A stretch of 64,000 bases of DNA from NCBI GenBank assembly GCA_900551855.1, contig URXM01000002.1, positions 124,001 to 188,000 of the forward strand. Direction: 5' to 3'. The notes beneath the pieces were generated by a model that was not told the DNA's origin, made no database searches, and saw only the letters and a list, made by a program, of their open reading frames with translations. The translations under genes and the position numbers were made by a program. Positions within the stretch are counted from its first letter, which is position 1, and each line of letters opens with the position of its first letter. Source of the stretch: an uncultured Eubacteriales bacterium (GTDB lineage Bacteria; Bacillota; Clostridia; Christensenellales; UBA1242). Below, piece after piece: positions 13,101-19,455 of this stretch.

Positions 13101-13577
13101 GCAAGTGTTGTAAAAGAAAAGGTAGCCGAAAGTCTTGGAATTGAAACTACTCAAATCAGCACTGTTGAAATTAGGAATTCAAATGGTGTACTTGAAACAG
13201 AAACAAGAAGTGTTGTTGATTTAGGTGGAAACATTGATTTGTATACAGAAAGATATGTGATTACTTATAAAGACAATCAAAATAAAACTAAATTTGCAAG
13301 ATTTACATTCAATTTCTATATTTATAAATCTGCAATCGATCATAGTGTTGAAACATCAATAGACAATGCATATAGATTGTCAAATTTGAATGATGAAATT
13401 TCAAAGTTAATTGGTGGAATTGAGGCTAGCGACATTCTTGGATATTATCAATTGAAAGACAATAGTTTGCAACAAGTAAACACTACTGTTTTGGAAGAAA
13501 ATAAGACAGAAGAATATTATGTAAGAACAAGTGTTGGATATTATTTGGTAAAAATCAATTTCAGTATCACACAATAA
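1182..13577 (+). CDS. Giant membrane-anchored surface protein (4131 aa), Ig-like beta-rich repeats
   Basis: The protein starts with a basic stretch and one hydrophobic helix (about residues 10-35) with no lipobox, so it is either an uncleaved anchor or a signal peptide. It is followed by roughly 4000 residues of Ser/Thr/Asn/Tyr-rich, beta-prone sequence resembling tandem bacterial Ig-like domains. A motif of about 30 residues (Y-Y-V-L, then a Pro-x-x, then L-x-x-Y-Y) recurs three times, near residues 405-430, 2040-2070 and 2545-2570. No LPXTG, SLH or transporter domain is visible. Start: GGAG at 1173-1176, five bases before ATG 1182; the in-frame ATG at 1155 has no ribosome site. Probably an adhesin or cell-surface scaffold. 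Cardiolipin synthase follows 33 bases downstream with no terminator between. Confidence 0.75.
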   Translation: MKKRGVLSLWKVIILVIVGIIGVAGVSVLSLYLMGKFDETFVEPENISFVKQIDEGSGYYNETLGQYEVASNFEMTITTTTENVTEKKITLSLAGGSVLNGYVSDGIITVPQEVEINKPFTVSLDTEYNADSHIMEDWIVGGKSVLTAKSTNVLISAETTTICVDVPVHSIDVQVSGTDQTGDVQDVVIGTSFNLDTIFYPEQSKYLFSDSTREKEIFYTFTSSYISYDWESETFFANQRSGNNTDSITVYTFANSYYQKQVMDMYSSITDRELLTSNVLRYFEQHSETCLTKTVNIKVLDIDVESVEVGNEGNSFSTYLDQYFTLTTASSNGNGKLDLSIKDSSGALLNSLFGNVGIKVPKNVDGLTILGGKVMEVVTTDGMTTITQKDFDKDFDYAGAPEGTEYYVLPDSTPKDFADYYWRFASANENEYTLSINFFFENEEGNWENFFAFSGDTNVEKTVTLIAEEHDYEEEPAWQTNDTIMLTINYDEEGNPITSNKDLSKELNAINVDNIYKTIRFFLFIDENEVGYAENLNMQEAFSCGEGKLYTQDYKGQSLVIAGASDSANGYTLYEIDGSVLTALKSFSGKVKVIAALIKTDAENKPYLTEDGKYLIIKTSRVKDVMVESTLSIANMVPSISFVTGVTPNVDHNNDYYIPAINRNETASQRNMINFELVLNNSEDTETDSQKVISAFNSGNLKVACLDMNGQVINDYVTLQGLVEKSVEENTITFEGSLAIEEAYFSAGKNSLDKGTYIRLQLQYNDGKETYTKNVTIKDDTKNYFYIYYQQPVSMEAEFENQTDLDGDNDGIIDDIIVNITASNGISITWGNKEIAGTSEEVLQQLNDLLVFTLTDQFGNTIEDSSAIYSIRLVETPIEGTEENILSLDSTLSKIQNFVSTQGQEKTTTLTAYIVDKEDNYVYAFDDEGNVTGNRMASQTLTFRVQSEGVKEIKYDPTDTVNTITEDQYVSSSSLSQVTISKYVTSNQTIDMNTLLKVYTSGADGELAEAKNIVFKLDDGFISGLSSTNKVDIMKMIKFNSLANVEATENVDTIENYRNTNIGTINIINPFKEDAQIVFSVRDENESLFSITLILVLKADISISQGFNAYYEENSDYLVTNGNAISVFAGQSYDISEYLTLTSHLGASYSWVASLGALSLTSDPSGVFYSDNEDCYLTTVKENDIIKQILLTFDDLYKFQTINVTLYYGVNSFYACSITISFYVNPNIIVRQMTTEQSSNPYLDLEGLKSSTLGTYYKLYKATDYIENGYSFDGVEELKSNNNTGNIAFVYSNKSSDKYISVEASDDDANVYNFYYVKDAILHLTLGQKVEQQFEIYAELKGSSTRQKIDAIKIVDNGTDKEIVLCEKTDSLYISIDIGFGSNDNATLASAVLRQSNGGEVNVVTYNGEIYLLLLSGSKYETQNNFSISVGSETGELYSNSKYELSTYGIGGFISLEGNGFDAEQILSDSKANPMTIIVSLKAIVSKIGDKFVYYNNEELPEQVSNMEFNVFGDKDFSVIIGDYTGLESENVYQSLQAGNTYTIIHDSSKEIDSTDDAFGFYYDGDATEINTDSASYELSIVEDANGYINGLATLKVEEGNLFATQLEINHLESAVDNAYIVLKLEISQHSGGINYVWYYRIKVEPSFTKGAVIYPYSDFGEYLDTYSRYFDSQTLSYKINLEEPFTPSNSKYSSGKRFGDIAEWIDLETEPTFEAKYSIKNVKIGESEISNYQNYFTYSFDGGNFEIKLVDNSAKLTVVIEKSFYVNNLEMIGGEMLYTLYFNQGQNYVHTLKQISGDEEQKLNAVNNKYETTVYAGSDEVVFVPDIKISSNGTESKVKEFSAYISGENIVGSLMLKSYIKAGSKIYTDDTATTTKTTLKDDLVVGEWKDSVEDFTANEHGIVSLSDTDGTVYYVDKASISWAHAYLDGEKQLHIKPQETVRQDNKFEIGFYTDERIVFTIDLTVTSYFKWQINSGVEFKGGERYTISSGDNNIFSMLTIDENLSSLTISDFNLALENGDEVYDYFKTSDTEIQLGKTYYLYSAENGTYSKVETPTVENLANYYEALLLSDLVYINNDEANYADNTVEFAHLLKDATFVFEGTITDSNTDTSNNTYTFTFELKVKASFVLEQTRRVVDTTERYGNVNFDVTMEKLRSSINDLMPIYDAPDGSDPTKSAYSYVVDGEYLDTVTITPENVASSSLQEKSYVVAYTFNDKQIFSFNVSYRFTVNKNVEVTANYPSPDNTTVLNKEYIATTQGTDEKFVSEVFNGFFTSVAPFGKENRIVVKNIVPESVQNGNTLAMKWNVSVASINNAIVYITGDTSKSIDASSDDMKIVTDVDNINNLNVQFSIVNSSSNATVMFDVTVNSVTTTYTVEIVPGSNIKISTNTPNYTNNRENVYAEDLAGQSSQYLFEQNRILSYSFKASVVVGTSYYLRFTNSKNEVQVVAITANTLNQIVNIDLGKSYTGYSYVGTFTSKESAENNSASSQVQDDTIYLSVPTLTSRIVAYYYDNTPIVLTDNITLQLKQYRKATTFDAGTEYYVLQNGAYIKDENPTADKLSQYYVFVDDVNAETFILTKDDYGTTTNMLVSLKMNSKEIQTSGAYNLYLDIEFDVTGNADNSQNYTTVEVNAGVERNLFSYSSFGITNSRTGLAYDATSMFNSMGTFNLEIYGFADTIHVDKNSSDPLAKTAGIIDESLRSTIGKDLTKEIVYATGLTPRAGDGMIINEIPSSGDLKNNYIAISGIINNGKVVDFNIFAQGASNDGNYVMMRITYSVEINGENITEAHNLLFKVMPNSSIRFKSQYEDAQNYISSSTEIVNGQTVATNSIAPYGILLTNQSSNQIEFNLWETSGLTNVNSSSIIANMYGESTNSANAFKYTYVDEVKEGYNDKTSLIESTFGSGWSSSGKTYIYNENYSIPTKTSLMIELEKINLGSRSFIFELQNIFGYKAYFYFTITAEVNPTIYSMSNTSLNEGSSIGVGLRFQTVTPSTSNEGYVMFESFNYSKDTTENANFINDINIHLTNYAGNYRISTAKLEVTIKHNNGGEQLPAGTIITKTWTPTVDDYGNIKLSIIEDGNKWYKEGTEVVGIEVNSTIIEDASCILSLNILREEIEEGEEEKPIGYYDVKYGNNVLKQSHTISSGFASPDFSEANVDTQVSLSGISAYGYSNSLSAVNVDSVSTTTQSTVSKTDAIQVKKIEFYLGDTWLGGTYRTESGIVSKSNISGYNDSNAKSVKLVTNANYSFVTEVTGTTGTANGTATISKGEVFDEGKEFTVPIINGFYYGTGTTLSNVKMNITLVDTASSSGEECVISSYVTLNRAASTNGLFDSTIYDTKSPTIYKIKSTYNDTLEVVLDAGESITFVVNDKDIDSVDTQNKVITVGGETKNINFVTLTNSKEYTVTEYIGISASISGLTENLKQDSAFYIYATEMEGTPVINYNATTLAFTEDKDEEDNTVGYKTNGTIGVYENGSGALVMNIENENELSFSNVKTETLYFIYRENEQNYQYSCTFTVKPYYESAEATQGNYFQVDDYYKVSNATTGNTYYIIPRATWGVNIKLKGFDDNNLANTASYRIYFDINSTGGTGSAFIDENGMITTTEQFDIAAHYLVVNIYAKFSGTNGAFDEDSTRIMLGSYRIYLKTNANTSTDSKAEGIYKDDKGNIIIIPEGYKLVEVYEGSSALGTGLTSITEGEGSAVSFTYAIEAGQTIDFAQVYSESSDQNYGYKYNTTYHLAKYDDTYVYFDNLDKWTFRNAGNYTITMVVTGRNEISKAIDAKLLTANIIVYETSTKEEQQYYGSLGTNFFNEDMFDQDYDYYEINENGSVSKVESSITFEKIGIYTKTYIAQSKTGGETKIVTKTFYVYQNSGYIQKYVALQPFTTFQLSNLVEGLAEGQSVEFYKEEMNSISRIVAETFSKAINSESNSTYIVVVKNSEGTIVSVDLYKVNYKFISADVSDESLLVTSTTNLASVVKEKVAESLGIETTQISTVEIRNSNGVLETETRSVVDLGGNIDLYTERYVITYKDNQNKTKFARFTFNFYIYKSAIDHSVETSIDNAYRLSNLNDEISKLIGGIEASDILGYYQLKDNSLQQVNTTVLEENKTEEYYVRTSVGYYLVKINFSITQ

Positions 13578-13610
13578 ATTTAACAAAAGGAGAAAGAGGT
13601 TAAGATAGGC

Positions 13611-15059
13611 ATGAATGCTTGGTTTTGGGTATTTATAAGTTATATTCTTTTAAATTTCTTGATTATGATATCAATGATATTTATTGAAAGAAAAAAACTT
13701 AGCAGTGTAATCAGTTGGCTCACAGTTTTGACATTTTTGCCTATCATAGGCTTCTTGTTCTATGTGGTTTTTGGTAGTGGACTTTCTATAAGAGTTAGAC
13801 GAATGATATCAAACCACAAATTATATGGACTTGAATATGACCAAAATATTATGAAATATTTTGAAGCAGGTCCAAAAATTTCAGAAAAAGACAAAGATGT
13901 GATTGGTATCGTAAAGTGTTGTTACACTTATGGCAGTATTCTTTGTCCACAAAATGATGTTCAAATTTTTACAAACGGACAAGATAAATTGCAAGCTCTT
14001 CTTGCTGATATTGAAAAGGCACAACATAGCATAAACATTGAATATTATATTTTTGCCGATGACAAAACAGGCAAAGCGGTTATGAATGCTCTTATCAAAA
14101 AAGCAAAAGAGGGAGTTGAAGTTAAACTTATTTATGACTCTATTGGATGTTTGGGAGCTCCAAGACGCTTTTTTAGAAAACTTAAAAAAGCAGGCGGGCA
14201 AATCGCAGAATTTTTCCCACCTTTTGCATATGTTCGTATGATCAATCTAAAAATGAATTATCGTAACCACAAGAAAATCGTAGTGATTGATGGCAAAATA
14301 GCCTACACTGGTGGAATAAACATACGAGATGATCACATGGGGAAAAGCAAGAAACTTTATCCTTGGCGAGATACTCATATAAGAATAACAGGAACTGGAG
14401 TTTATCCTTTGCAAAACATTTTCCTGAATGATTGGAGATATGTAAAGAAAGAAGATTTCCCTTCTTCATATTATATGAACAAGGGTTTGTTTCCAGAACC
14501 TGAGACCAGCGGAGATGCTTATATGCAAGTTGTTGTTTCTGGCCCGGACAGCCCAATACAGAGCATCAAAGAAACATATATAAAATTGATTACAAATGCA
14601 AAGAAAGAGATTTTGATTCAAACTCCATATTTTATACCAGATGAATCATTTATGGCTGCATTGAGAATTGCTTTGGCAAGTGGAGTTAAGGTCAAAATTA
14701 TGGTCCCATCAAAACCTGATCATAGAACTGTTTTTTGGGTGACACAGTCTTATTTAAAAGAATTTGTGGAACAGGGAGCTGACATATATTTTTATGATGG
14801 ATTTTTGCATAGCAAAACACTGGTAGTAGATGATGCAATCTTATCTGTCGGGACATGTAATTTGGACAACAGGTCGTTTAGTTTAAATTTTGAAGATACA
14901 GTTATTCTGTACTCTAAAAAACTAAATCAAGAGTATAAGGAATATTACAAAGAAGATTTAAAACATTGCAAACAAGGAGACATTTTGTATTTCAAGAAAA
15001 AATTGTTTTTGACAAAGTTTGCACAAGCAATTTTTAGACTGTTTTCTCCAATATTATAA
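13611..15059 (+). CDS. cls: Cardiolipin synthase (phospholipase D family)
   Basis: Makes cardiolipin from two phosphatidylglycerols at the cytoplasmic membrane. The 482-residue length is normal for ClsA-type enzymes. There are two N-terminal membrane helices (about residues 3-24 and 34-57), then two phospholipase-D domains, each with an HKD motif: HKKIVVID from His220 and HSKTLVVDD from His400. The motif GTCNLDNRSF after the second one is also typical. It lies 33 bases after the giant surface gene and is likely cotranscribed with it. An AGGAG sits about 20 bases upstream of ATG and AGAGG about 11, so initiation may be modest. A strong terminator follows at 15064-15096. Confidence 0.93.
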   Translation: MNAWFWVFISYILLNFLIMISMIFIERKKLSSVISWLTVLTFLPIIGFLFYVVFGSGLSIRVRRMISNHKLYGLEYDQNIMKYFEAGPKISEKDKDVIGIVKCCYTYGSILCPQNDVQIFTNGQDKLQALLADIEKAQHSINIEYYIFADDKTGKAVMNALIKKAKEGVEVKLIYDSIGCLGAPRRFFRKLKKAGGQIAEFFPPFAYVRMINLKMNYRNHKKIVVIDGKIAYTGGINIRDDHMGKSKKLYPWRDTHIRITGTGVYPLQNIFLNDWRYVKKEDFPSSYYMNKGLFPEPETSGDAYMQVVVSGPDSPIQSIKETYIKLITNAKKEILIQTPYFIPDESFMAALRIALASGVKVKIMVPSKPDHRTVFWVTQSYLKEFVEQGADIYFYDGFLHSKTLVVDDAILSVGTCNLDNRSFSLNFEDTVILYSKKLNQEYKEYYKEDLKHCKQGDILYFKKKLFLTKFAQAIFRLFSPIL

Positions 15060-15063
15060 TAAG

Positions 15064-15096
15064 AAAAAAGGCGTTTTGAATAAAACGCTTTTTTTT
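15064..15096 (+). terminator. Terminator of cls
   Basis: GCGTTTT / AAAACGC stem (15071-15077 with 15082-15088), four-base loop, extended by flanking A and T runs and ending in eight T. The loop supplies the TTGAAT -35 of the next gene. Confidence 0.85.
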
Positions 15097-15105
15097 AGCA
15101 ATAAT
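15076..15105 (+). promoter_or_regulatory. Possible leaderless promoter of the DUF975-type gene
   Basis: TTGAAT (15076-15081), 18-base spacer, AATAAT (15100-15105), then six bases to ATG 15112. The -35 sits in the loop of the cls terminator. The -10 has one mismatch to consensus. Confidence 0.4.
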
Positions 15106-15111
15106 GATTGC

Positions 15112-15855
15112 ATGGATAATAAGACAAAACAGAGAAAAATATTAAAAGAAGAAATGAGAAATGGGAAGAGTTTAAAGCAAAAATCTCAATCAAAACAGAA
15201 TCTTGTTGTAGATAGTCAAAGCCAAATGAAACGAAATGTTTCTGATTTAATTTTGGCAAATGTTTGTGTCGTTGCAACAATTATTATTTCTGCTTTCATT
15301 CCATTTTTAAGCTTAGCTTTTCCATTGTTGTTTGCAATATATTTTGAAATTGGACTTAGTTTATTTGTGCTAAAAAAAGAACTTGGACAATATTGCAAAT
15401 ATGAAGATTTGTTTGTTTCAATAAAGAAATACTTGAGAATTTTTTGTGTGGCAATTATAAAAATCATTTTAATTTTATTATGGTCTGTGTTGTTGATAGT
15501 GCCTGGAATTGTTTGCTTAATAAAATATTCTTTTACAGGTTTTATTTTGGCGGAAGACAATGAAATGGACGCAAAAAGTGTTTTGCTGTTGAGCACGGAA
15601 TTGACAAAAGGATATAGATTGAAAATATGTTTTTGGGGACTAATTTCTCTCTCTTCAATTTGTGTGGCAATGTCTTTGATGTTTTCTATAATTTTAATAT
15701 TTGATGTTTTTTTCAATGTTCCTAGTATGATTTATATAATTTTTGTGGTAGCAAGTGGAATTTTTGATTTTATCGTTCTCGCAATGCCTATGATGCAAAT
15801 TGTCCTAGCAGATTATTTCCTTGTTTCAAAGCAAGAAAAAACAAGAGCTATTTAG
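15112..15855 (+). CDS. DUF975-type integral membrane protein
   Basis: A 247-residue protein with a charged, Lys/Gln-rich N-terminus of about 45 residues and then five to six hydrophobic helices. The pattern WSVLLIVPGIV and SFTGFILAEDNEMDAKSVL, with its LLSTELTKGYR helix, fits DUF975 membrane proteins of Bacillota, whose function is unknown. There is no ribosome site before ATG 15112; the placement of a -10-like AATAAT six bases upstream suggests a leaderless mRNA. A later ATG (about residue 14, MRNGKSL) is possible. It ends inside a terminator stem. Read-through from cls is also possible. Confidence 0.65.
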   Translation: MDNKTKQRKILKEEMRNGKSLKQKSQSKQNLVVDSQSQMKRNVSDLILANVCVVATIIISAFIPFLSLAFPLLFAIYFEIGLSLFVLKKELGQYCKYEDLFVSIKKYLRIFCVAIIKIILILLWSVLLIVPGIVCLIKYSFTGFILAEDNEMDAKSVLLLSTELTKGYRLKICFWGLISLSSICVAMSLMFSIILIFDVFFNVPSMIYIIFVVASGIFDFIVLAMPMMQIVLADYFLVSKQEKTRAI

Positions 15856-15873
15856 GTGAAATGCTCTTGTTTT
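15841..15873 (+). terminator. Terminator overlapping the end of the DUF975-type gene
   Basis: ACAAGAGC (15841-15848) pairs with GCTCTTGT (15863-15870) and is followed by a T-rich run. The stop codon TAG lies in the loop. Confidence 0.75.
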
Positions 15874-15875
15874 AT

Positions 15876-15904
15876 TTGTTTTTTTTGTTTGTTTTGGTTA
15901 TAAT
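15876..15904 (+). promoter_or_regulatory. Promoter for the 15928 gene
   Basis: TTGTTT (15876-15881), 17-base spacer, TATAAT (15899-15904). The -35 is made from the T-rich tail of the preceding terminator. Confidence 0.6.
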
Positions 15905-15927
15905 TTTCAATATAAGGAGACAAATCT

Positions 15928-16476
15928 TTGGACTATAACGAATTTACAGACAGAAATGTCGCTTACAATGGCTTTATTAAATTGAGAAAAGAAATTCTTG
16001 ACAGTGTTGACAGTGATAAATTTAACGACTTATTCACTGATCTTTGTGCACGCGCAATGGCAAATGATTGTATTGCACAAGATGTTGTTGCTTATTTTTT
16101 CAATAAAGGTATTCCTGATAAACTTCTTCCTAATTATGAAAATTATATGTCTTGGCAAATTTTGGCGGGAGCAAATGGAAATGAATTTTCTTTAGAAAAA
16201 ATGGAATTTTTTATCAATTCTGCTCTTGATTCAATTGTAAACGATACTGAAGTTATCGCCGAAGCCTTGAGAAGAAAAAATATAACAAAAGACAACGCAC
16301 TTTATGTTATTAGCAATTTGATTTGTGAGGGAATGGCTGACCAACTTAAACTTGATCCAAAAGTATTGGTAAATTTTAAGCAAGAATTGTCCAACTATTC
16401 TCCTGAAAAAAACAGACCATTTATAGATGCTATGAACAATTGCATTCCAGCAGTTGTTGAATTTTTGGTAAGTTAG
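15928..16476 (+). CDS. Hypothetical soluble helical protein, TTG start
   Basis: I do not recognise the family. The 182-residue product is acidic and predominantly helical, without a signal peptide, membrane segment or metal-binding cluster. The start is a TTG at 15928, supported by GGAG at 15916-15919, eight bases upstream, and by its own TTGTTT/TATAAT promoter. It is monocistronic and converges with the gene at 16486. No clear terminator hairpin lies in the nine bases between the two stops. Confidence 0.65.
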   Translation: MDYNEFTDRNVAYNGFIKLRKEILDSVDSDKFNDLFTDLCARAMANDCIAQDVVAYFFNKGIPDKLLPNYENYMSWQILAGANGNEFSLEKMEFFINSALDSIVNDTEVIAEALRRKNITKDNALYVISNLICEGMADQLKLDPKVLVNFKQELSNYSPEKNRPFIDAMNNCIPAVVEFLVS

Positions 16477-16485
16477 AGCGTTTGT

Positions 16486-16950
16486 TTAGTTTTTTAATGA
16501 AAAACCTTCACAAGAGAAACTATCTGCAAAAACACTAGCAATGTCAGTAATAATATTGTTGCAAAGTTCAAGTTCTCCGCTTTTTATAGACAAAAGCATG
16601 AGTTTGAGTATAAGCATATTTTCGATTGAAATCAAACTCAAAAATGAATTGTTTGCATTTTCCACACAATTAAATTTGTGTGGTTTTTTCTTGTCAAATT
16701 TTTCAGCAAGAGAAATCTCTGATGAAACAAGTTTTTCTTTAAGTACTGCAGAATCCAAATGTTTATCAAGATTTTCTAAACATGCCAACATTTTTTCAAT
16801 CAAGACAAAGACTTCTCCAACAAGCAAGTTAAACTCTTCTTCCTCCAACTTAACAAAAACAAACCCTTTATTTTTTAAAGATTTGGAGTATGCTTTTGCT
16901 ATTTGTTCGAAGTTTGAAGGCATAAGTTCATCATCATAAATATTTTCCAT
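16486..16950 (-). CDS. Hypothetical helical protein
   Basis: A 154-residue product with a Leu/Glu/Lys-rich helical pattern and no membrane segment; family not recognised. The minus strand is preferred over the overlapping plus-strand frame (16541-16939) because its composition (acidic, helical, few Cys or Ser runs) looks like protein. No ribosome site precedes ATG 16950, and a second ATG (residue 10) also lacks one, so this may be another leaderless gene, although no convincing -10 box is placed for it. It lies downstream of the VirD4-like gene but is separated from it by a terminator. Confidence 0.5.
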   Translation of the reverse strand: MENIYDDELMPSNFEQIAKAYSKSLKNKGFVFVKLEEEEFNLLVGEVFVLIEKMLACLENLDKHLDSAVLKEKLVSSEISLAEKFDKKKPHKFNCVENANNSFLSLISIENMLILKLMLLSIKSGELELCNNIITDIASVFADSFSCEGFSLKN

Positions 16951-16984
16951 AGTTTTATTTATGCATTAAGCGTTTTTTATGTTT

Positions 16985-17018
16985 GCAAAAAAATAAAGCG
17001 TGCTATATAAACACGCCT
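16985..17018 (-). terminator. Terminator of the VirD4-like gene
   Basis: On the minus strand GCGTG (17012-17016) and CACGC (16998-17002) form a stem with a 9-base loop, followed by TTTATTTTTTT. Confidence 0.75.
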
Positions 17019-17024
17019 TATTTA

Positions 17025-19022
17025 TTAAAAATCGAAAGGATTTGAAGACTTCAAAATTTTCTTATTTCTCATTTTAATATCATAATAAACTTTTGCTGTA
17101 TCCAAACTCTTCATAATTCCAATAGGTTTTTCAGCATCTTTCTTATAGAAGAATGGAACTTGATCATATCTTGTAAGTTTCAATTTCATTGGGTTGTATC
17201 TAAACAATTTTACGATAACTGTTCCAAAAGGTAATTGTCCAAGTTCGTAAGGAGTGATAAGAGCTCTGTTTGTTCTTTGTGTTTGAACACTTGTGCTTGT
17301 ACTCTTTCCTTCTTTTCCTTTTTCTGATTTTGAAGTGCTTGTACTTGTTTCTTCGTGTATAAGTTGAACTTCGCCACACATTTTAGAGAAGCTGTCACGA
17401 GTAGGTTGGTCATCTGTTCCAATATAGATTTGTGCGTTGCAGTTTCCTATAATTGTTTTTGAAGAATCTGCACCATATTTTGTTTCAAGCTGTGTATATG
17501 ATTGAACTGCCATTTCGTAAAGAATGTTTCTACCACGAGATACAGTGATCATACTATCAAACTTTGGAATAGGTGGCAAGTTACCAAATTCTTCCAAAAT
17601 GAAGTAAACATGTTTTGGCAACTTTTTATCATGATATGAGTTTGCTTTATCAACCAATCTTTTATAGAGCTGTGACAAACAAAGAATTGCAAGGTTATGT
17701 CTTTCTTCTCTGTCATCAGGAATGATAAGGTAGAATGCTGTAGGTTTGCTTGTAAAATCATCAAAATTGATATCACTTTGAGATGTAAGATAAGAGATAC
17801 CGATATCATTCATGAAAGAAATCTTTCCATTTAAAACGCCGATGTATGATTTTGTTGTGTTAGGAGAGTTGTTGATAACTGCAGAAGTTAAGTTTGGAAC
17901 GGTTGATGTTGCTTCATCTCTGCCTTGCAACAAATATTTTCTTACTGTCTCGAATGGTGCTTCGGCATCAGGGTCTCTAAATGTGGCAATTTTATATAAG
18001 TTGAAGAAGTTGAATTTTTCTTTTGTCATTCCAAGTTCTGGATTTAAACTGTCTTCAAGCATAGCCAATGCACAACCATACAAGTAATCTTGTGCACCTT
18101 CTTCCCATGTAGGATCTTGTGCTTTTGATTTTGGAGCAATTGTATTGCAAATTTCTCTCAATTCATTTTGAGCTAAATCGCAATAAACTTGTTCAGCACT
18201 GCTTACTGCCACTCTCAATTGATCTTCATTTGGATAAGCAACGCCTTCAAATCCATACCATTCTTGTCCGTAAGTTTCACCAGGGATTTCTTGATATCCA
18301 GCGTCTTTTGGGCGAATACCATTGGTACATTTTTTGATATTGTTTTTGCAGTTTTTCCCTTTATGGTAAACTTCATAAGCGTGTTCCATTGGGTTCCAAC
18401 GAGTGGATGAGAATGGATCTCTTAAGTCAAGGGTGATTACTCTATAACCTTCATCTTCCAAAATTTTGCTTGTCTTTGTATAAAGTTCGCCTTTAGGGTC
18501 AGAAATAACCATACATGGTTTTTCTCCAGAGTGAGCATAAATTCTGATTGATGGAACAAGACAAAGAGATGTTTTACCAGAGGCGGTAGTACCTATGATA
18601 AGACAGTGATATTCGTCTTTCATTGCAATTTGATATTTGCCGTTTTCAATAACATTTCTAAAAACAATACCAGTGTTTTTCAATGAAGGAAGTGCAGACC
18701 AAGTTGTTGTTATCAAGCCATATTGTTTTGAAATTAGTTCTGGTTTCAACCACTGAGCATCATAAGAAAGTTCCATTTCTTGTCCGCCAGCAGTTTTACC
18801 TTTGGAGTCTTTCTTTTCTTCTTTCTTTGGTTTTGACATAAAGTAGAATAAAATTCCTGCGACAGCACCAACACCAGCACCAACAAACGCATAATCAGTT
18901 GACATAGATTCTATAAGGCTTGAAGGATCTTGTGTAAAGTAATGAAGTGCAACGCCTGCAGCATATCCAACTATTGTCAAAATTACAAAAGAAATGATAA
19001 ATGATTTAAGTTTCTTTGACAT
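17025..19022 (-). CDS. VirD4/TraG-like type IV coupling ATPase (orphan)
   Basis: A 665-residue membrane ATPase of the T4CP/VirD4 family, which couples DNA or protein substrates to type IV secretion channels. Two N-terminal membrane helices (about residues 8-30 and 44-62) precede the cytoplasmic ATPase with Walker A GTTASGKT (144-151), the adjoining SDPKGELY motif, and a Walker B region HVYFILEEFGNLPPI with the acidic pair at 477-478. A low-complexity Ser/Thr/Lys insertion lies near residues 560-590. AGGAG five bases before ATG 19022 fixes the start; the frame could open at a TTG at 19037. No relaxase, VirB4, VirB6 or pilin gene lies nearby, so its channel must be encoded elsewhere or it works alone. 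Confidence 0.9.
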   Translation of the reverse strand: MSKKLKSFIISFVILTIVGYAAGVALHYFTQDPSSLIESMSTDYAFVGAGVGAVAGILFYFMSKPKKEEKKDSKGKTAGGQEMELSYDAQWLKPELISKQYGLITTTWSALPSLKNTGIVFRNVIENGKYQIAMKDEYHCLIIGTTASGKTSLCLVPSIRIYAHSGEKPCMVISDPKGELYTKTSKILEDEGYRVITLDLRDPFSSTRWNPMEHAYEVYHKGKNCKNNIKKCTNGIRPKDAGYQEIPGETYGQEWYGFEGVAYPNEDQLRVAVSSAEQVYCDLAQNELREICNTIAPKSKAQDPTWEEGAQDYLYGCALAMLEDSLNPELGMTKEKFNFFNLYKIATFRDPDAEAPFETVRKYLLQGRDEATSTVPNLTSAVINNSPNTTKSYIGVLNGKISFMNDIGISYLTSQSDINFDDFTSKPTAFYLIIPDDREERHNLAILCLSQLYKRLVDKANSYHDKKLPKHVYFILEEFGNLPPIPKFDSMITVSRGRNILYEMAVQSYTQLETKYGADSSKTIIGNCNAQIYIGTDDQPTRDSFSKMCGEVQLIHEETSTSTSKSEKGKEGKSTSTSVQTQRTNRALITPYELGQLPFGTVIVKLFRYNPMKLKLTRYDQVPFFYKKDAEKPIGIMKSLDTAKVYYDIKMRNKKILKSSNPFDF

Positions 19023-19059
19023 ATAAGCTCCTTGCAAAAAGATTAAACTTTACATTTTT

Positions 19060-19088
19060 ATTTTAAACATAAATTAAAAAAAAAGCAA
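19060..19088 (-). promoter_or_regulatory. Promoter of the VirD4-like gene
   Basis: Minus strand TTGCTT (19083-19088), 17-base spacer, TAAAAT (19060-19065). Confidence 0.55.
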
Positions 19089-19172
19089 GAAAATTTTATA
19101 TTTATAGTTATTATATATAAATATTATCATTTACTTTATTACATATAGAAATTTTTAGGATGCGGAGGGGTG

Positions 19173-19201
19173 TTGATTTTTTTATTTTGGAGTGATATAA
19201 T
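19173..19201 (+). promoter_or_regulatory. Promoter of the structured RNA / YgjV-like transcript
   Basis: TTGATT (19173-19178), exactly 17 bases, TATAAT (19196-19201). Predicted start near 19208, directly at the first hairpin of the structured region. Confidence 0.7.
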
Positions 19202-19207
19202 ATATAT

Positions 19208-19455
19208 GTATCAAGCATAGATACCGTTATGCTCGGACTGTTAACTAAGTGCCAAAATGATAAGGGTGTTGCATTTATGTTATGTCCGTTTCTAGTTACG
19301 GGTTATAAAAATTTGTGATTATCTTTTTGGTCAGCATAAACGGCACAGGTCTTGAACATCTTGATTCCCATCAAGAAATCTCAGTCAAAGATTCTTGCTT
19401 AAATGTGTGAGGTGTACCCTATAAAGGCAAAGGCATGCACAATAAAAGGTACAAA
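19208..19455 (+). ncRNA. Candidate large structured RNA or riboswitch-like leader, class unknown
   Basis: Roughly 310 bases separate the predicted transcription start from the next start codon, and much of this can be folded by hand. GTATC/GATAC (19208-19212 with 19220-19224). CCGTTATGCT (19224-19233) with AGCATAAACGG (19333-19343), one bulge. CCAAAATGATAA (19252-19263) with TTATCTTTTTGG (19319-19330), one mismatch. CCGT/ACGG (19286-19289 with 19298-19301). TCTTGAT/ATCAAGA (19359-19365 with 19370-19376). GTACC/GGTAC (19414-19418 with 19448-19452). Base composition is less AT-biased than the flanking spacer. I do not recognise tmRNA, SRP, RNase P, 6S, T-box, SAM, TPP or cobalamin signatures. 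It may be a standalone RNA or a leader controlling the YgjV-like gene. Confidence 0.6.

Noticed and set aside
16541..16939. Plus-strand frame opposite the 16486-16950 gene
   Set aside because: Ser/Lys-rich antisense composition and no start signals; the minus frame is more protein-like, although evidence on either strand is thin.
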